A stretch of 64,000 nucleotides of DNA, from assembly GCF_003206695.1 (NCBI RefSeq), contig NZ_PZJN01000010.1:1-64000 (forward strand), written 5' to 3'. Shown piece after piece: positions 29,277 to 38,567 of this stretch. The notes under the pieces are model-generated. The model was not told where the DNA came from. It did not search any database and saw only the letters and a list, made by a program, of their open reading frames with translations. Origin of the DNA: Salinicola halophyticus. Its GTDB lineage: Bacteria; Pseudomonadota; Gammaproteobacteria; Pseudomonadales; Halomonadaceae. A program made the position numbers and the translations under genes. How positions within the stretch are numbered: position 1 is the stretch's first letter; each line of letters begins with the position of its first letter.

Positions 29277-30089
29277 TCACTCATCCCATTTCGGTGCGAA
29301 CGAAGGATTGGCCTGGCGGTCGCCCCGATCGAGACGGTCGATCTGCTCAATCTCGTCGTCGCTGAGACGAATGTCGATCGCCTCGAGGTTCGACTTCTGA
29401 TTGGCCGGTTTGGTCGAGGACGGAATCACGATGATATCCCGCGCCGCGATCCAGGCCAGGGCGATTTGCGCCGGAGAGGCGTCATGGGCCTCGGCGATGC
29501 GCTTGAGCACGGGATCGTCCATCACCTTGCCCACCGCCAGCGGCATGTAGGCGGTCACGTCCAGGCCTTTCGCCTGACAGTGTTCGACCAGCCTTCGATT
29601 GGCCAGAAACGGATGCACCTCGATCTGATTGGTAACGATGTTCTCGCCGCCCGGCAGGCCGAGGGCTTCATCGATCTGGGCAACGGTGAAGTTGGAAACT
29701 CCGATATATCGCGTGAGGCCGCGGGCTCGAACGGCATCGAGCGCGGCGATGGTATCGGCCATCGGCACCTCGTCATCGGGTGACGGCCAGTGAATCAGGA
29801 CCAGATCGAGCTGCTCGAGGCCGAAGTTCTCCAGGCTTTGTTCGACGGCGGCAGTCAACGCCTTCGGCTCGAGCTTGTCCCACCAGATCTTGGTCGTGAT
29901 GAACAGCTCGTCCCGAGCAATGCCGCTTTGCCGAATCGCCTTGCCCACGGCGACTTCGTTTTCGTACATCTGAGCGCTATCGAGATGGCGATAGCCGAGC
30001 TCGAGCGCCGAGGTCACCGAATCGATCACCGCCTGTTCCTTGAGGCGATAGGTTCCCAGGCCGGGTTGCGGCAGAATATGACGTGCCAT
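29277..30089 (-). CDS. dkgB: 2,5-diketo-D-gluconate reductase B-like aldo/keto reductase
   Basis: NADPH-dependent AKR of 270 residues (E. coli DkgB has 267), reducing methylglyoxal and other small aldehydes. The catalytic tetrad Asp37, Tyr42, Lys67 and His100 is seen in HLDSAQMYENE, TTKIW and LIHWPSPDDEV. The motifs GLTRYIGVSNFT and IPSSTKPANQKSNLEA match DkgB. It starts at MARHILPQPGLGTYRLKEQA with AAGGAG seven bases before the ATG; earlier in-frame codons are not family-like. It is divergent from the FAD oxidoreductase at 30222. Confidence 0.92.
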   Translation of the reverse strand: MARHILPQPGLGTYRLKEQAVIDSVTSALELGYRHLDSAQMYENEVAVGKAIRQSGIARDELFITTKIWWDKLEPKALTAAVEQSLENFGLEQLDLVLIHWPSPDDEVPMADTIAALDAVRARGLTRYIGVSNFTVAQIDEALGLPGGENIVTNQIEVHPFLANRRLVEHCQAKGLDVTAYMPLAVGKVMDDPVLKRIAEAHDASPAQIALAWIAARDIIVIPSSTKPANQKSNLEAIDIRLSDDEIEQIDRLDRGDRQANPSFAPKWDE

Positions 30090-30221
30090 GAACATTCTCC
30101 TTGGATTCGAGATCGATGGGGCCGAACGACGACTGAAGAAGTGCAGACGAAAAACGACGTCTTCAAGCCCCACCCGCTCTCCATGCTAGACTGAAGTTCG
30201 ACTTCCTGCCCGGATCGAGGC

Positions 30222-31412
30222 ATGCCAGAAACTCAGCCGTCATCTACCGATCGCCACCGCTCGGCGCTTCCCGATAAAGATCGCTCCGCTCCGGGTCACC
30301 CCGGTACTCGGCAAGTCAACGTCGTACTCGTCGGCAACGGTGATTGCCATCTTCACATTGCCGCCCATGCCCAACGTCTCGCTCGGCAAGGCGCCAACGT
30401 GACACTGGTGACGCGGCAGGACTTCGCCTTCCCCGATTGGCTCGGTGGCATGCTCGGCGGCGAATGGCAGCTCGATGATGTCCGCCTGCCCGCGGCTCGC
30501 ATCGCCGCCCACGGTGGCACCCATCTCGTGGCGGAAGTGCTGGAAGTCGATCGGCAGCACCGCCGGATCACGCTCGATGATAGTCGTCAGCTCGACTATG
30601 ACTGGCTATCGGTCGATCTCCCCACGGTCGTCGACGAACATGCCATTCCCGGCTTCTACACCGCCAAGGGTGTATTCACCGCCTCGGCCGACGATCTGTG
30701 GTCGTTACGCCAGCGACTGGAAACGCAACTTGCCGATGCGGCAGCCGAGCTGCCCAGCGTTGCCGTCATCGGTGACGGCCCGGCCGGTGTCGAACTCGCG
30801 GCCAACCTGCTGGCGCTGGGCGAGCGCTACGGCCGCCGGCTGCCGGTCACGCTGATCGACAACGACCGTCGCCCTATCCCCGGCGCCTGCCGACGCGCCA
30901 ACCGCTGGTTGATGCAACGACTCCTTCGTCGAGGGCTGCGTCTGGAGCTGGTAGCAACGGCGACCCGCTATGATCGCAATCAGTTGATTCTGGACGACGG
31001 TAGCGCGGTCGATGCCGACCTGCTGCTGGTGACCGATCATCTACGACCGTCGCCGGCGCTGGCATTGTTCAACCTGACCCGCGACGAGAGCGGCGGGTTT
31101 GCCGTCGATACGAGGCTGCGCAGCCAACAGGACCCATGCCTGTTTCTGGCGAGAGAGAATCCCGCCGGGCTCGCCGAGATGCCGACGGCGCGAGAGCGTG
31201 CCGCCCTGCTGCTGGAATCCCTGAGTCAAGCGATCAGCGGGGAAGCCCGCACGCTTCACTATGATCAGTTCGAACGCTGGAAGGCGCTTAATCTGGGTGA
31301 CCTGCGCGATATCGCCTGGCGCGGTTCGCTGTGGTGTCGCGGTCGCTGGGTTCGGCGCTGGAAGCATCGCCGCGACCGCCGGGAAGTGACGCGCTATTTG
31401 GGGAACGCGTGA
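30222..31412 (+). CDS. FAD/NAD(P)-dependent oxidoreductase of the SelD-associated NDH-2-like family
   Basis: A 396-residue pyridine nucleotide-disulfide oxidoreductase-like protein. The FAD-binding Rossmann motif is VVLVGNGDCHLHIAAHAQRL (near residue 34), and a second dinucleotide fold is VAVIGDGPAGVELAANLLAL (about 185-204). It most resembles the NDH-2-like domain that is often fused to selenophosphate synthetase SelD (TIGR03169), here free-standing and without selD nearby. The C-terminus ends in a very basic stretch (WCRGRWVRRWKHRRDRREV) that could bind membranes, as in NDH-2. The first 30 residues are poorly conserved, so the start could be later. Substrate is unknown. Confidence 0.72.
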   Translation: MPETQPSSTDRHRSALPDKDRSAPGHPGTRQVNVVLVGNGDCHLHIAAHAQRLARQGANVTLVTRQDFAFPDWLGGMLGGEWQLDDVRLPAARIAAHGGTHLVAEVLEVDRQHRRITLDDSRQLDYDWLSVDLPTVVDEHAIPGFYTAKGVFTASADDLWSLRQRLETQLADAAAELPSVAVIGDGPAGVELAANLLALGERYGRRLPVTLIDNDRRPIPGACRRANRWLMQRLLRRGLRLELVATATRYDRNQLILDDGSAVDADLLLVTDHLRPSPALALFNLTRDESGGFAVDTRLRSQQDPCLFLARENPAGLAEMPTARERAALLLESLSQAISGEARTLHYDQFERWKALNLGDLRDIAWRGSLWCRGRWVRRWKHRRDRREVTRYLGNA

Positions 31413-31443
31413 AGGCAGCGCTCGAAATGGGTATGGATATTCA

Positions 31444-31472
31444 GAATAAAGCCATCGAAGAATCGATGGCTA
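31444..31472 (-). terminator. Terminator of the lysine-rich small protein gene
   Basis: On the minus strand AGCCATCGA-TTCT-TCGATGGCT, a perfect nine-base stem with a four-base loop, is followed by TTATT. It lies 9 bases after the small gene stop codon and supports that gene being real. Confidence 0.75.
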
Positions 31473-31480
31473 AGGCAGCG

Positions 31481-31597
31481 CTAGTTACCCAACACATTGG
31501 TTGTCGCTTTCTTTGACGCTTTTGCAGCCTTCTTCTCTTTCGCTGTCAGTAGAGGTTTCTTCTTGGCGTTTTTCTTGCTGTCCTGTCCTTTACTCAT
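31481..31597 (-). CDS. Lysine-rich 38-residue small protein
   Basis: A short gene with its own signals: AGGA (in GAGGAATAGGTC) eight bases before an ATG, 38 codons, a TAG stop and a terminator hairpin 9 bases later. The product begins MSKGQDSKKNAKKKPLL and continues TAKEKKAAKASKKATT, ending NVLGN. Fourteen of 38 residues are lysine, with no acidic clusters and no membrane segment, so it should be strongly basic and disordered and could bind nucleic acid. Similar short lysine-rich proteins starting MSKGQDSKK are, as far as I recall, found as unnamed proteins in other proteobacteria. Function unknown. It converges on the 3' end of the FAD oxidoreductase gene. Confidence 0.75.
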   Translation of the reverse strand: MSKGQDSKKNAKKKPLLTAKEKKAAKASKKATTNVLGN

Positions 31598-31760
31598 GAC
31601 CTATTCCTCACAAACCTACAGCCAATGTTGCCAACCCGACTGCTGGGCTACGAACTGATTCATCAGACGGTCAAGCTGACGCGACAACCAGTATGGCCCT
31701 ATGCACGATCAATAGACAGAGATGGGAATACAGAGAAATAGCCCGCCGGCAGTCGACGTC
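31598..31760. other. Intergenic region upstream of the small lysine-rich gene
   Basis: This stretch should hold the promoter of the 38-residue protein on the minus strand; no convincing -35/-10 pair was found. A minus-strand reading of 15-23 codons (31616-31687) encodes a peptide ending NQFVAQQSGWQHWL, but it has only a poor start site. Confidence 0.4.
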
Positions 31761-31812
31761 CAGAAATGACAAAGCCCAGAAACGACAAAGCCCCAGCGAA
31801 AACGCCAGAGCT
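31761..31812 (-). terminator. Putative metZ terminator with duplicated 16-bp tail
   Basis: On the minus strand AGCTCTGGCG-TTTT-CGCTGGGGCT pairs with several G-U pairs and is followed by TTGTCGTTTC. The tail sequence is a tandem duplication of 16 bases (31761-31776 and 31777-31792, one difference). It lies about 100 bases after the metZ stop; another GC hairpin (CCCGCAACGGCGGG, near 31830-31845) lies between. Confidence 0.5.
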
Positions 31813-31914
31813 TCGTCTGCAATCTGAATCCCGCCGTTGCGGGCTTTGCCCTAGTCAGTAAAGGCTTGCCGAAGACCACGGGTCGAAGACGCCGGGTCGA
31901 ACCCGAGCCGACAG

Positions 31915-33132
31915 CTACAGCAGCTTCAGACCCCGTTCGAGATCGGCCTTGAGATCATCCAGCGTTTCCAGCCCGACCGCGATGCGTATCAAGCCGTCAC
32001 GGATACCGGCGGAGGCGCGCTGTTCGTCGGTGAGACGGCCATGGGTGGTCGTGCCGGGATGGGTGATCGTCGTCTTGACGTCGCCCAGATTGCCGGTAAT
32101 CGACATCACGCGCGTATTGTCGATGACCTTCCATGCGGCCTCCTGGCCGCCCTTCACCTCGATGCCCATGACGGCGCCGAATCCCTTCTGCTGACGCTTG
32201 GCCAATGCGTGCTGAGGATGGCTCTCGAGGCCGCTGTAATAGACACGCTCGATGGCAGGTTGGGATTCGAGCCATTGGGCAAATGCCAGCGCATTGCGAC
32301 TATGGGCATCCATGCGCAGGCTGAGCGTTTCCAGGCCCTTGAGAAATATCCAGGCGTTGAACGGACTCATGCACGGACCACAGGTACGCACCACGCCGTA
32401 AAGCTGCTCGAGCTCGGCGTTGCGACCCACCACGGCGCCACCGATCGCCCGCCCCTGACCATCGAGATACTTGGTGGCGGAGTGAATGACCAGATCGGCA
32501 CCCAGATCCAGCGGCCGCTGCAACACGGGGGTCAGGAAGCAGTTGTCGATCGCAAGCCAAGCGCCGTGCCGATGCGCCAGCTCGGCCAGCGCCGCGACGT
32601 CGACCAGCTCGTTGAGCGGATTGGAAGGCGTCTCGGCGAACAGCAGCCGGGTATTGGGCGTGATCGCGGCTTCCCATTGCGTCAGATCGTTCAACTCGAC
32701 ATAGCGCGGCACGACGCCGAACTTGGCCAGATACTTGTCGAACAGGGCAATGGTCGAACCGAACACCGAACGCGAGACGATCACCTCGTCGCCGGCTTTC
32801 AGCAGTGCCAGCACCGTGGAGAGAATCGCCGCCATCCCCGAGCTGGTGGCAACGCAACGTTCGCCACCCTCGAGTGCCGCCAGGCGCTGCTCGAAGTTGC
32901 GCACCGTCGGGTTGGTGAAGCGGGAGTAGACGTTGCCCGGCTCCTCGCCCTTGAACTTGCGCGCCGCTTCCGCCGCGCTGCCGTAGACGAAGCTGGAAGT
33001 CGGGAAGATCGGCTCGCCGTGCTCCTGCTCGTGGGTACGCTCATGCCCCGCGCGAATGGCAAGCGTCTCCAGGCCTAATGTTTCCGAGCCCGGCGTTTCC
33101 AACCCCGGCGTGAGATCGTCGTCAAAACTCAT
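31915..33132 (-). CDS. metZ: O-succinylhomoserine sulfhydrylase MetZ
   Basis: PLP enzyme of the Cys/Met metabolism family that makes homocysteine directly from O-succinylhomoserine and sulfide, the route used in pseudomonads. The 405-residue product has the PLP lysine Lys221 in SATKYLDGQGR, and YSRFTNPTVRNFEQRLAALE and SSGMAAILS are typical. The start gives MSFDDDLTPG with GGGAG seven bases before it. Residues 9-23 hold three five-residue repeats (PGLET, PGSET, LGLET) encoded by a 15-base tandem repeat. It is the last gene of the fimV-to-metZ run, 70 bases after purF, as in P. aeruginosa. Confidence 0.95.
   Translation of the reverse strand: MSFDDDLTPGLETPGSETLGLETLAIRAGHERTHEQEHGEPIFPTSSFVYGSAAEAARKFKGEEPGNVYSRFTNPTVRNFEQRLAALEGGERCVATSSGMAAILSTVLALLKAGDEVIVSRSVFGSTIALFDKYLAKFGVVPRYVELNDLTQWEAAITPNTRLLFAETPSNPLNELVDVAALAELAHRHGAWLAIDNCFLTPVLQRPLDLGADLVIHSATKYLDGQGRAIGGAVVGRNAELEQLYGVVRTCGPCMSPFNAWIFLKGLETLSLRMDAHSRNALAFAQWLESQPAIERVYYSGLESHPQHALAKRQQKGFGAVMGIEVKGGQEAAWKVIDNTRVMSITGNLGDVKTTITHPGTTTHGRLTDEQRASAGIRDGLIRIAVGLETLDDLKADLERGLKLL
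33065..33109. repeat. 15-bp tandem repeat in the metZ N-terminus
   Basis: Three in-frame units of 15 bases (33065-33079, 33080-33094, 33095-33109), of which the last two differ at two positions, encode the N-terminal pentapeptide repeats of MetZ ahead of the conserved enzyme fold. Confidence 0.7.
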
Positions 33133-33202
33133 CCAGCAGCTCCCGAAAAGACAGGACCCGGTCAAGGTATCACCGGGCCGAAAGGTTCAATCGTCTGGGC
33201 TA

Positions 33203-34717
33203 TCAGTCGTCTTCACTGTCATTGTGCAGATCGACGACGGCGTTGAGGCTCTCGCGACCGGATTTGGCGGCGTCGTTTCGTGCCGCTTCCAGCGCCGCCA
33301 GATAGGCATCGTCGACATCGCCGGTGACGTAGTTACCGTCGAACACCGAACAGTCGAAATCGTCGAGCGCCGGATTGACCTCGCGGCAGGCCGCCTTGAG
33401 ATCCTCCAGATCCTGATAGATCAACCGATCGGCGCCGATCAGCTCACCGACTTCGGCATCGGTACGCCCGTGAGCGACCAGTTCGGTGGCCACCGGCATG
33501 TCGATACCATAGACGTTGGGATAGCGCACCGCCGGTGCCGCCGAGGCGAAATAGACCTTGTTGGCACCGGCATCGCGCGCCATCTGGATGATCTGCTTGC
33601 AGGTCGTCCCGCGCACGATCGAGTCGTCCACCAGCATCACGTTCTTGCCGGCGAATTCGCTGGCAATGGCGTTGAGCTTCTGGCGGACCGACTTCTTGCG
33701 CTGGGTCTGGCCCGGCATGATGAACGTCCGGCCGATATAGCGGTTCTTCATGAAGCCTTCGCGGAAGGTCACGCCGATGTGCTGGGCCAGTTCCAGCGCC
33801 GTGGTCCGCGAGGTATCGGGAATCGGGATCACCACGTCGATGTCGTGATCCGGCCATTCGCGCTGGATGCGATCGCCCAGCTTGCGGCCCATCTGCATCC
33901 GGGTGCCGTAAACATAGGCGCCGTCGAGCATGGAATCGGGCCGCGCCAGATAGACGTGCTCGAAGATACACGGCGTCAGACGCGACTTCTCGGCACACAG
34001 CTGGGTATGGATATTGTTATCCATGTCGACGAAGATCGCCTCGCCCGGCGCCAGATCTCGCACCAGTTCGAAGCCGGCCACGTCGAGCGCCACCGATTCG
34101 GAGGCGATCATCACGTCCTGGCCCTCCGCGGTCTCACGGGTGCCGTAGACCACCGGGCGGATACCATGCGGATCGCGAAACGCCACCAGGCCGAAGCCGT
34201 TGATGATCGACACGGCAGCGTAGCCGCCACTGCAACGGCGGTGGACGCGCCGAACGGCATCGAAGATGTCTTCCGGCGTCAATGTCACGCCCTGCTTGCC
34301 CAACTCGTGGGCAAACACGTTGAGCAGCACCTCGGAATCGGAGCTGGTGTTGATATGACGCAGGTCCGAGGAGAACAGCTCCTGCTTGAGCTGGTCGGAG
34401 TTGGTCAGATTGCCGTTGTGGGCCAACGTGATGCCATAGGGGGAATTGACGTAGAACGGCTGGGATTCGGCCTCGCTCGCCGTTCCGGCGGTCGGGTAGC
34501 GCACATGGCCGATACCCACATGGCCCTGCAGACGCTTCATGTGACGCGTATGAAACACGTCACGCACCAGCCCGTTGTTCTTGCGCAGCAAAAAGCGACC
34601 CTCATCCCAGGTCATCATGCCGGCGGCATCCTGTCCGCGGTGCTGCAAAACCGTCAACGCGTCATAGATCAACTGATTGACCGCTTCATTGGCCATGAGG
34701 CCTACGATACCGCACAT
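33203..34717 (-). CDS. purF: Amidophosphoribosyltransferase PurF
   Basis: First committed step of purine synthesis: transfers the glutamine amide to PRPP. The 504-residue product has the N-terminal nucleophile cysteine directly after the initiator Met ([11 protein letters not shown]), the glutamine amidotransferase II domain to about residue 230, and the PRTase site [17 protein letters not shown]. It lacks the cysteine-ligated Fe-S arrangement of Bacillus-type enzymes and matches the E. coli class in length (505). GAGGTAAGG precedes the ATG. It lies 30 bases after cvpA, as in most gammaproteobacteria. Confidence 0.97.
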   Translation of the reverse strand: MCGIVGLMANEAVNQLIYDALTVLQHRGQDAAGMMTWDEGRFLLRKNNGLVRDVFHTRHMKRLQGHVGIGHVRYPTAGTASEAESQPFYVNSPYGITLAHNGNLTNSDQLKQELFSSDLRHINTSSDSEVLLNVFAHELGKQGVTLTPEDIFDAVRRVHRRCSGGYAAVSIINGFGLVAFRDPHGIRPVVYGTRETAEGQDVMIASESVALDVAGFELVRDLAPGEAIFVDMDNNIHTQLCAEKSRLTPCIFEHVYLARPDSMLDGAYVYGTRMQMGRKLGDRIQREWPDHDIDVVIPIPDTSRTTALELAQHIGVTFREGFMKNRYIGRTFIMPGQTQRKKSVRQKLNAIASEFAGKNVMLVDDSIVRGTTCKQIIQMARDAGANKVYFASAAPAVRYPNVYGIDMPVATELVAHGRTDAEVGELIGADRLIYQDLEDLKAACREVNPALDDFDCSVFDGNYVTGDVDDAYLAALEAARNDAAKSGRESLNAVVDLHNDSEDD

Positions 34718-34747
34718 GCCGCCTTACCTCGCTTGGTCGCGCCCCTT

Positions 34748-35407
34748 TCAGGGAGCCGGTTTCTCGGCCGGAACAGGAACGTCAATCGTCACGCCTTTCC
34801 CGTCCCGACTGTATGAAGAGCTAGATGAAGAGTTGTATGAAGAGCTGTGTGAAGGTCTGGGTAAAGCGCTGTCGCTTCCCGGCAGCGTCATCGGCAACTG
34901 CCGCATGGCGTCCTCGGCGGCCGTGGCATCGACATCCCAACTCTGCAACTGCACGACCGCCCATTCGCGTAGCGATTCGAACGACGGTCGCAACTGCGCC
35001 TGTTGCCACGCCCCCAGCTGCGTCAGCGGTGTCAGCCCGATGACCACCGTGACGATAATCAGAATCGCCGCACCGCGAGCCAGACCGAAGATCGCCCCGG
35101 CCACGCGGTTGAAAAAGCCCATGCCGACCCATTCGATCGCCGCATTGAGCAGCCGGATGATGAAACCGCAGATCATCACCACGATGAAGATGACCAGCAC
35201 GAACCCCAGTACCAGTCGCGCATCGGGATGCGAGATGTAGGGTTCCAGCAGATCGGCGATCGGTTTGGCGAAGACCCGTGCCGCGAGCAGCGCCACGATC
35301 CAGGCACCAAGTCCCAACGCCTCCCTCACCAGGCCGCGCATGAAACCTGCCAGCATCGATACCGTCAATACCAGCAGGAAAACATAGTCGAGCCAGGTCA
35401 ATGTCAT
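34748..35407 (-). CDS. cvpA: CvpA family inner-membrane protein
   Basis: A 219-residue membrane protein with four hydrophobic helices in residues 1-120 (for example VLGFVLVIFIVVMICGFII), matching CvpA, which is needed for colicin V production in E. coli and more widely for envelope stress resistance. The C-terminal tail after about residue 180 is Ser-rich (PSHSSSYNSSSSSSYS), encoded by a 12-base tandem repeat and absent from E. coli CvpA. Its ATG shares one base with the dedD stop, and purF follows: dedD-cvpA-purF order. Confidence 0.9.
   Translation of the reverse strand: MTLTWLDYVFLLVLTVSMLAGFMRGLVREALGLGAWIVALLAARVFAKPIADLLEPYISHPDARLVLGFVLVIFIVVMICGFIIRLLNAAIEWVGMGFFNRVAGAIFGLARGAAILIIVTVVIGLTPLTQLGAWQQAQLRPSFESLREWAVVQLQSWDVDATAAEDAMRQLPMTLPGSDSALPRPSHSSSYNSSSSSSYSRDGKGVTIDVPVPAEKPAP
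34814..34861. repeat. 12-bp tandem repeat in the cvpA 3' end
   Basis: Four units of the type TGAAGAGCTGTA (34814-34825, 34826-34837, 34838-34849, 34850-34861) with one to four differences. They encode the Ser/Tyr/Asn-rich tail of CvpA on the minus strand. Confidence 0.75.
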
Positions 35408-36153
35408 CAGCTACCCGGTTTGCGGATCAGCAGCCCTTGGATGTTGGCCGCCTGCTTGAGCTCGGCGCGAGCTTTCTCGCCCGCGTCCGACGATTCGAAA
35501 GGCCCGACGTACACCGTGGTCAGATTATTGTCCCGGGGCTGCGAATAGGCCGTAAAGCCCTGATCCTTGAGCTTCGCCGCCAGGCGTGTGGCGTTGCCGG
35601 ACTGGCCGAAACTGCCGACCTGCACCACCCAGCCGCCGTCGCTGCTCGCCGAAGTGCGTTCCGGCGTAGACGCCTGCTGCGTCGAGGCCGGTTTGCTTGG
35701 TTCCGGTTCGGGCTGTGTTTGCTCAGCCTGCGCGATATCAGCGATCGGGTCGTCCGAACTACCGCTGCCGGTGGCAGCATTGCCCTGGCCGAACGAATCT
35801 TCGCTACCGGCATTCAACTGGCTGCGAGTATCCGGCTCGGGCACCGGGTTGCTGCCGATACGGTCATCGCTGGAATTCCTGCTGGAGCTGTCCGGATTAC
35901 CAGAACCCTGGCTACCCGAGCTCTGGCTACCCGAGCCTTGGCTACCACCGTCGGCGACCGAGGTCGGAGGCTGTGGCGACTCGATGATGCGCTGACGCGT
36001 TTCTCCGCCACCGACCGGCTGCTCGATGACCATGACGGGCCCGGGCTCCTGCTGACGCGGCTCGGGGTCATCGAACAGCATCGGCAGAAAAATGGCCCCC
36101 AATGCGACGAGTATGACCGCGCCGCTGATACGTTCACGCCATCCATATTTCAT
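35407..36153 (-). CDS. dedD: SPOR-domain cell division protein DedD
   Basis: Inner-membrane protein that binds denuded septal peptidoglycan. The 248 residues comprise a short cytoplasmic start (MKYGWRERISG), one membrane helix (AVILVALGAIFLPMLF), a long disordered linker rich in Gly, Ser, Gln and Asp, and a C-terminal SPOR domain (about 168-245, beginning GGWVVQVGSFGQSGNATRLA). The linker contains GSQGSGSQSSGSQGSG, encoded by a 15-base tandem repeat near 35910-35954. It follows folC by 66 bases and is coupled to cvpA. Confidence 0.92.
   Translation of the reverse strand: MKYGWRERISGAVILVALGAIFLPMLFDDPEPRQQEPGPVMVIEQPVGGGETRQRIIESPQPPTSVADGGSQGSGSQSSGSQGSGNPDSSSRNSSDDRIGSNPVPEPDTRSQLNAGSEDSFGQGNAATGSGSSDDPIADIAQAEQTQPEPEPSKPASTQQASTPERTSASSDGGWVVQVGSFGQSGNATRLAAKLKDQGFTAYSQPRDNNLTTVYVGPFESSDAGEKARAELKQAANIQGLLIRKPGS
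35910..35954. repeat. 15-bp tandem repeat in the dedD linker
   Basis: Two close copies of GGCTACCCGAGCTCT-type units (35910-35924, 35925-35939) and a third, half-matching copy to 35954. On the minus strand they encode the Gly-Ser-Gln-Ser repeats of the DedD linker. Confidence 0.7.
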
Positions 36154-36219
36154 AGGACCTGGACCTCCTTGATAGCACCTGGAACTCCTTAGACAGGCTT
36201 CGACAGCCAGTGATCGACT

Positions 36220-37506
36220 TCACCGCAATTCGTCATCCCGTGGCGTCTGGAACGCTTCGAGCGCGCCAGCGACAGTCAGAAACGAACCGCATACTAACAC
36301 TTCTTCATAGGGGGCAAGCCGAGATACCAACCAGTCGACGGCCGCTGCCGGGGACGAGGCCGGTGACAACGCCTGCGCGCCCCCGCAAGCGATGATTTCA
36401 GCCAGCTCCTCGCCTGAACGACCCCGCGGTCCCGGCAGTCCCACCGGCAGCCACACATCGATCACGGGTTGCAGTGCTTCGACCAGCGCTTCGGCATCCT
36501 TGTCCTTGAGCACACCGAGCAGGCCTATGCGTCGCGAGGGTCTTGGACGCCGAGCCAGGCGCGAGGCCACATATCGAGCTGCGTGTGGATTATGTGCCAC
36601 GTCGAAGCACCAATTCCCCCGCCACTGCAGCCTGCCAGCCAGCCCAACATCGGACATCGCCAGTCGGGACTCGGCAGTCCGCGGCGTCACACCGCAGAGG
36701 TCCAGCGTCTGAAGCGCGACGGCGGCATTGTCAAGCGGCAGGCCGGGATCGGGCAAGCTATCGAGGTGATAGCGATCGCCCGAACCCGCTCTGCCCTGCC
36801 AGCGCCACGTCCCATCGCCGCCCTCGACATGATCGAAATCCCGGCCGAGCCAGTGGTCGTTCACGGCCAGCGCTTCGATCCGCTGCAAAATACTGGCGGG
36901 CAATTCACGGCTACCGAGCACCGCCGGCTTCGACTGCCGCAGGATGCCGGCTTTCTCGAAGCCGATTCCGTCGAGATCGGTGCCGAGAAAATCCGCATGA
37001 TCCTGAGCAATGGTAGTGATGACGGCGACATCGCTGTCGATCACGTTGACCGCATCCAGGCGCCCGCCAAGTCCGACTTCGAGAATGGCGAGATCGGGAC
37101 GGGCCTCACTGATCGCCACCAGCGCTGCCAGCGTGCCCGCTTCGAAATAGGTCAGACTGATGGGCTCGCCGGCCAGGCGTGCCGTCTCGACACGTTCGAA
37201 GCCGTCGATCAGGGTGGCGTCATCGGCCGCCACGCCGTCGAAACAGAGACGCTCGTTGTAGCGCAGCAGATGAGGCGAGGTATAGCTGGCCGTGGTCAGG
37301 CCGTGAGCCCGCGCCAGCCGTTCGAGCATGGCCACGGTGGAACCCTTGCCGTTGGTTCCGGCAACGGCCACCACGCGCTGCGCGATCGGCCGGTCGCTCA
37401 AACCCAGCCGGGCGGCGACGACCGCCACCCGCTCGAGCCCCATATCGATGGCGACGGGATGCTGACGCTCAAGACGAGTCAGCCAGTCGTTTAGGGTGGC
37501 GCTCAT
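36220..37506 (-). CDS. folC: Dihydrofolate synthase / folylpolyglutamate synthase FolC
   Basis: Adds glutamate to dihydropteroate and to tetrahydrofolates. The 428-residue product is a Mur-ligase-type ATPase with the P-loop GTNGKGST at 50-57, the omega-loop region TASYTSPHLLRYNERL and the metal-binding TIAQDHADFLG. It lies 13 bases after accD and before dedD, the accD-folC-dedD-cvpA-purF order also seen in E. coli and Pseudomonas. Confidence 0.95.
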   Translation of the reverse strand: MSATLNDWLTRLERQHPVAIDMGLERVAVVAARLGLSDRPIAQRVVAVAGTNGKGSTVAMLERLARAHGLTTASYTSPHLLRYNERLCFDGVAADDATLIDGFERVETARLAGEPISLTYFEAGTLAALVAISEARPDLAILEVGLGGRLDAVNVIDSDVAVITTIAQDHADFLGTDLDGIGFEKAGILRQSKPAVLGSRELPASILQRIEALAVNDHWLGRDFDHVEGGDGTWRWQGRAGSGDRYHLDSLPDPGLPLDNAAVALQTLDLCGVTPRTAESRLAMSDVGLAGRLQWRGNWCFDVAHNPHAARYVASRLARRPRPSRRIGLLGVLKDKDAEALVEALQPVIDVWLPVGLPGPRGRSGEELAEIIACGGAQALSPASSPAAAVDWLVSRLAPYEEVLVCGSFLTVAGALEAFQTPRDDELR

Positions 37507-37519
37507 TAATGAAGAGCCC

Positions 37520-38455
37520 TTAACGCGGTGCCTGGGAAGCTTTCGGTTCTTCGGTCAGCGGCGAGAAATCCGGCGATTCTTCTACCGCCTGACCGATCGC
37601 GGGCTGATGCGTCAGCTTGCGCAGAATGCTGCCCAGCCGCTCACGCAGCTCGGTCCGCGAAACGATCATGTCGACGGTGCCGTGCTCGAGCAGAAATTCA
37701 CTGCGCTGGAAGCCTTCCGGCAACGTTTCGCGCACGGTCTGCTCGATGACGCGTGGACCGGCAAAACCGATCAGCGCGTTGGGTTCCGCCACGTTGAGAT
37801 CGCCCAGCATCGCCAGCGAGGCCGAGACACCGCCGAAGACCGGATCCGTCAGCACGGAGATGTAGGGCACACCCGCCAGCTTGAGCTTCTCCAGCGCCGC
37901 GGAGGTCTTGGCCATCTGCATCAGCGAGAACAGCGCTTCCTGCATGCGCGCGCCACCGGAAGCGGCAAAGCAGACCAGCGGGATCTCGTTCTCGAGCGCC
38001 AGCGTGGCGGCACGCACGAACTTCTCGCCGACCACGGCGCCCATGGAACCGCCCATGAACGAGAACTCGAACGCCACCGCGACGACAGGCAGGCCATCAA
38101 GCGTGCCGCGCATGGCGATCAGCGCATCGTTCTCGTCGGTCGCTTTCTGGGCCGAGGTCAGGCGATCCTTGTACTTTTTGGAATCGCGGAACTTGAGTCG
38201 ATCGTTCGGCTGAAGATCGCCCGCGATCTCTTCACGCCCTTCGGCATCGAGGAACCAGTTGAGGCGCTTGCGCGCTGTCAGCCGCAGATGATGCTGACAC
38301 TTGGGGCAAACGTTCTGGTGCTTTTCCAGCTCGGGGAGATAGAGCACCGCTTCACAGTTCGGGCACTTGCGCCACAGGCCGTCCGGCACGCTGGCGCGGC
38401 GGTCGTTGCGCTGGGTGCGGCTCATCGACGGGACGATCTTGTCTAGCCAGCTCAT
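37520..38455 (-). CDS. accD: Acetyl-CoA carboxylase carboxyltransferase subunit beta AccD
   Basis: Beta subunit of the carboxyltransferase that makes malonyl-CoA. The 311-residue product has the N-terminal four-cysteine zinc ribbon [17 protein letters not shown] followed by VCPKCQHH, and the crotonase-fold core with [20 protein letters not shown] and [17 protein letters not shown]. The C-terminus has a short non-conserved tail. The 112 bases up to trpA contain a weak hairpin and probably a promoter for accD, although transcription from trpA could read through. Confidence 0.96.
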   Translation of the reverse strand: MSWLDKIVPSMSRTQRNDRRASVPDGLWRKCPNCEAVLYLPELEKHQNVCPKCQHHLRLTARKRLNWFLDAEGREEIAGDLQPNDRLKFRDSKKYKDRLTSAQKATDENDALIAMRGTLDGLPVVAVAFEFSFMGGSMGAVVGEKFVRAATLALENEIPLVCFAASGGARMQEALFSLMQMAKTSAALEKLKLAGVPYISVLTDPVFGGVSASLAMLGDLNVAEPNALIGFAGPRVIEQTVRETLPEGFQRSEFLLEHGTVDMIVSRTELRERLGSILRKLTHQPAIGQAVEESPDFSPLTEEPKASQAPR

Positions 38456-38567
38456 GTCAGGAACGATTCCCTATTTGCCAAAAGAGAAAGTGGTAACCAA
38501 AGCCATCACGAAAACGGCTGTCACGCAGACTTCGAATACCGAATGATATCAAATCGACGGCGTCGGC

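Noticed and set aside
31616-31687. Tiny minus-strand reading frame of 15-23 codons upstream of the lysine-rich gene
   Set aside because: Protein-like composition, but only a poor site before a TTG start; too short to support.
33056-34816. Plus-strand open frame of 586 codons opposite purF
   Set aside because: It mirrors the purF codons (His/Gln/Arg-rich translation), has no motif or ribosome binding site, and purF is certain.
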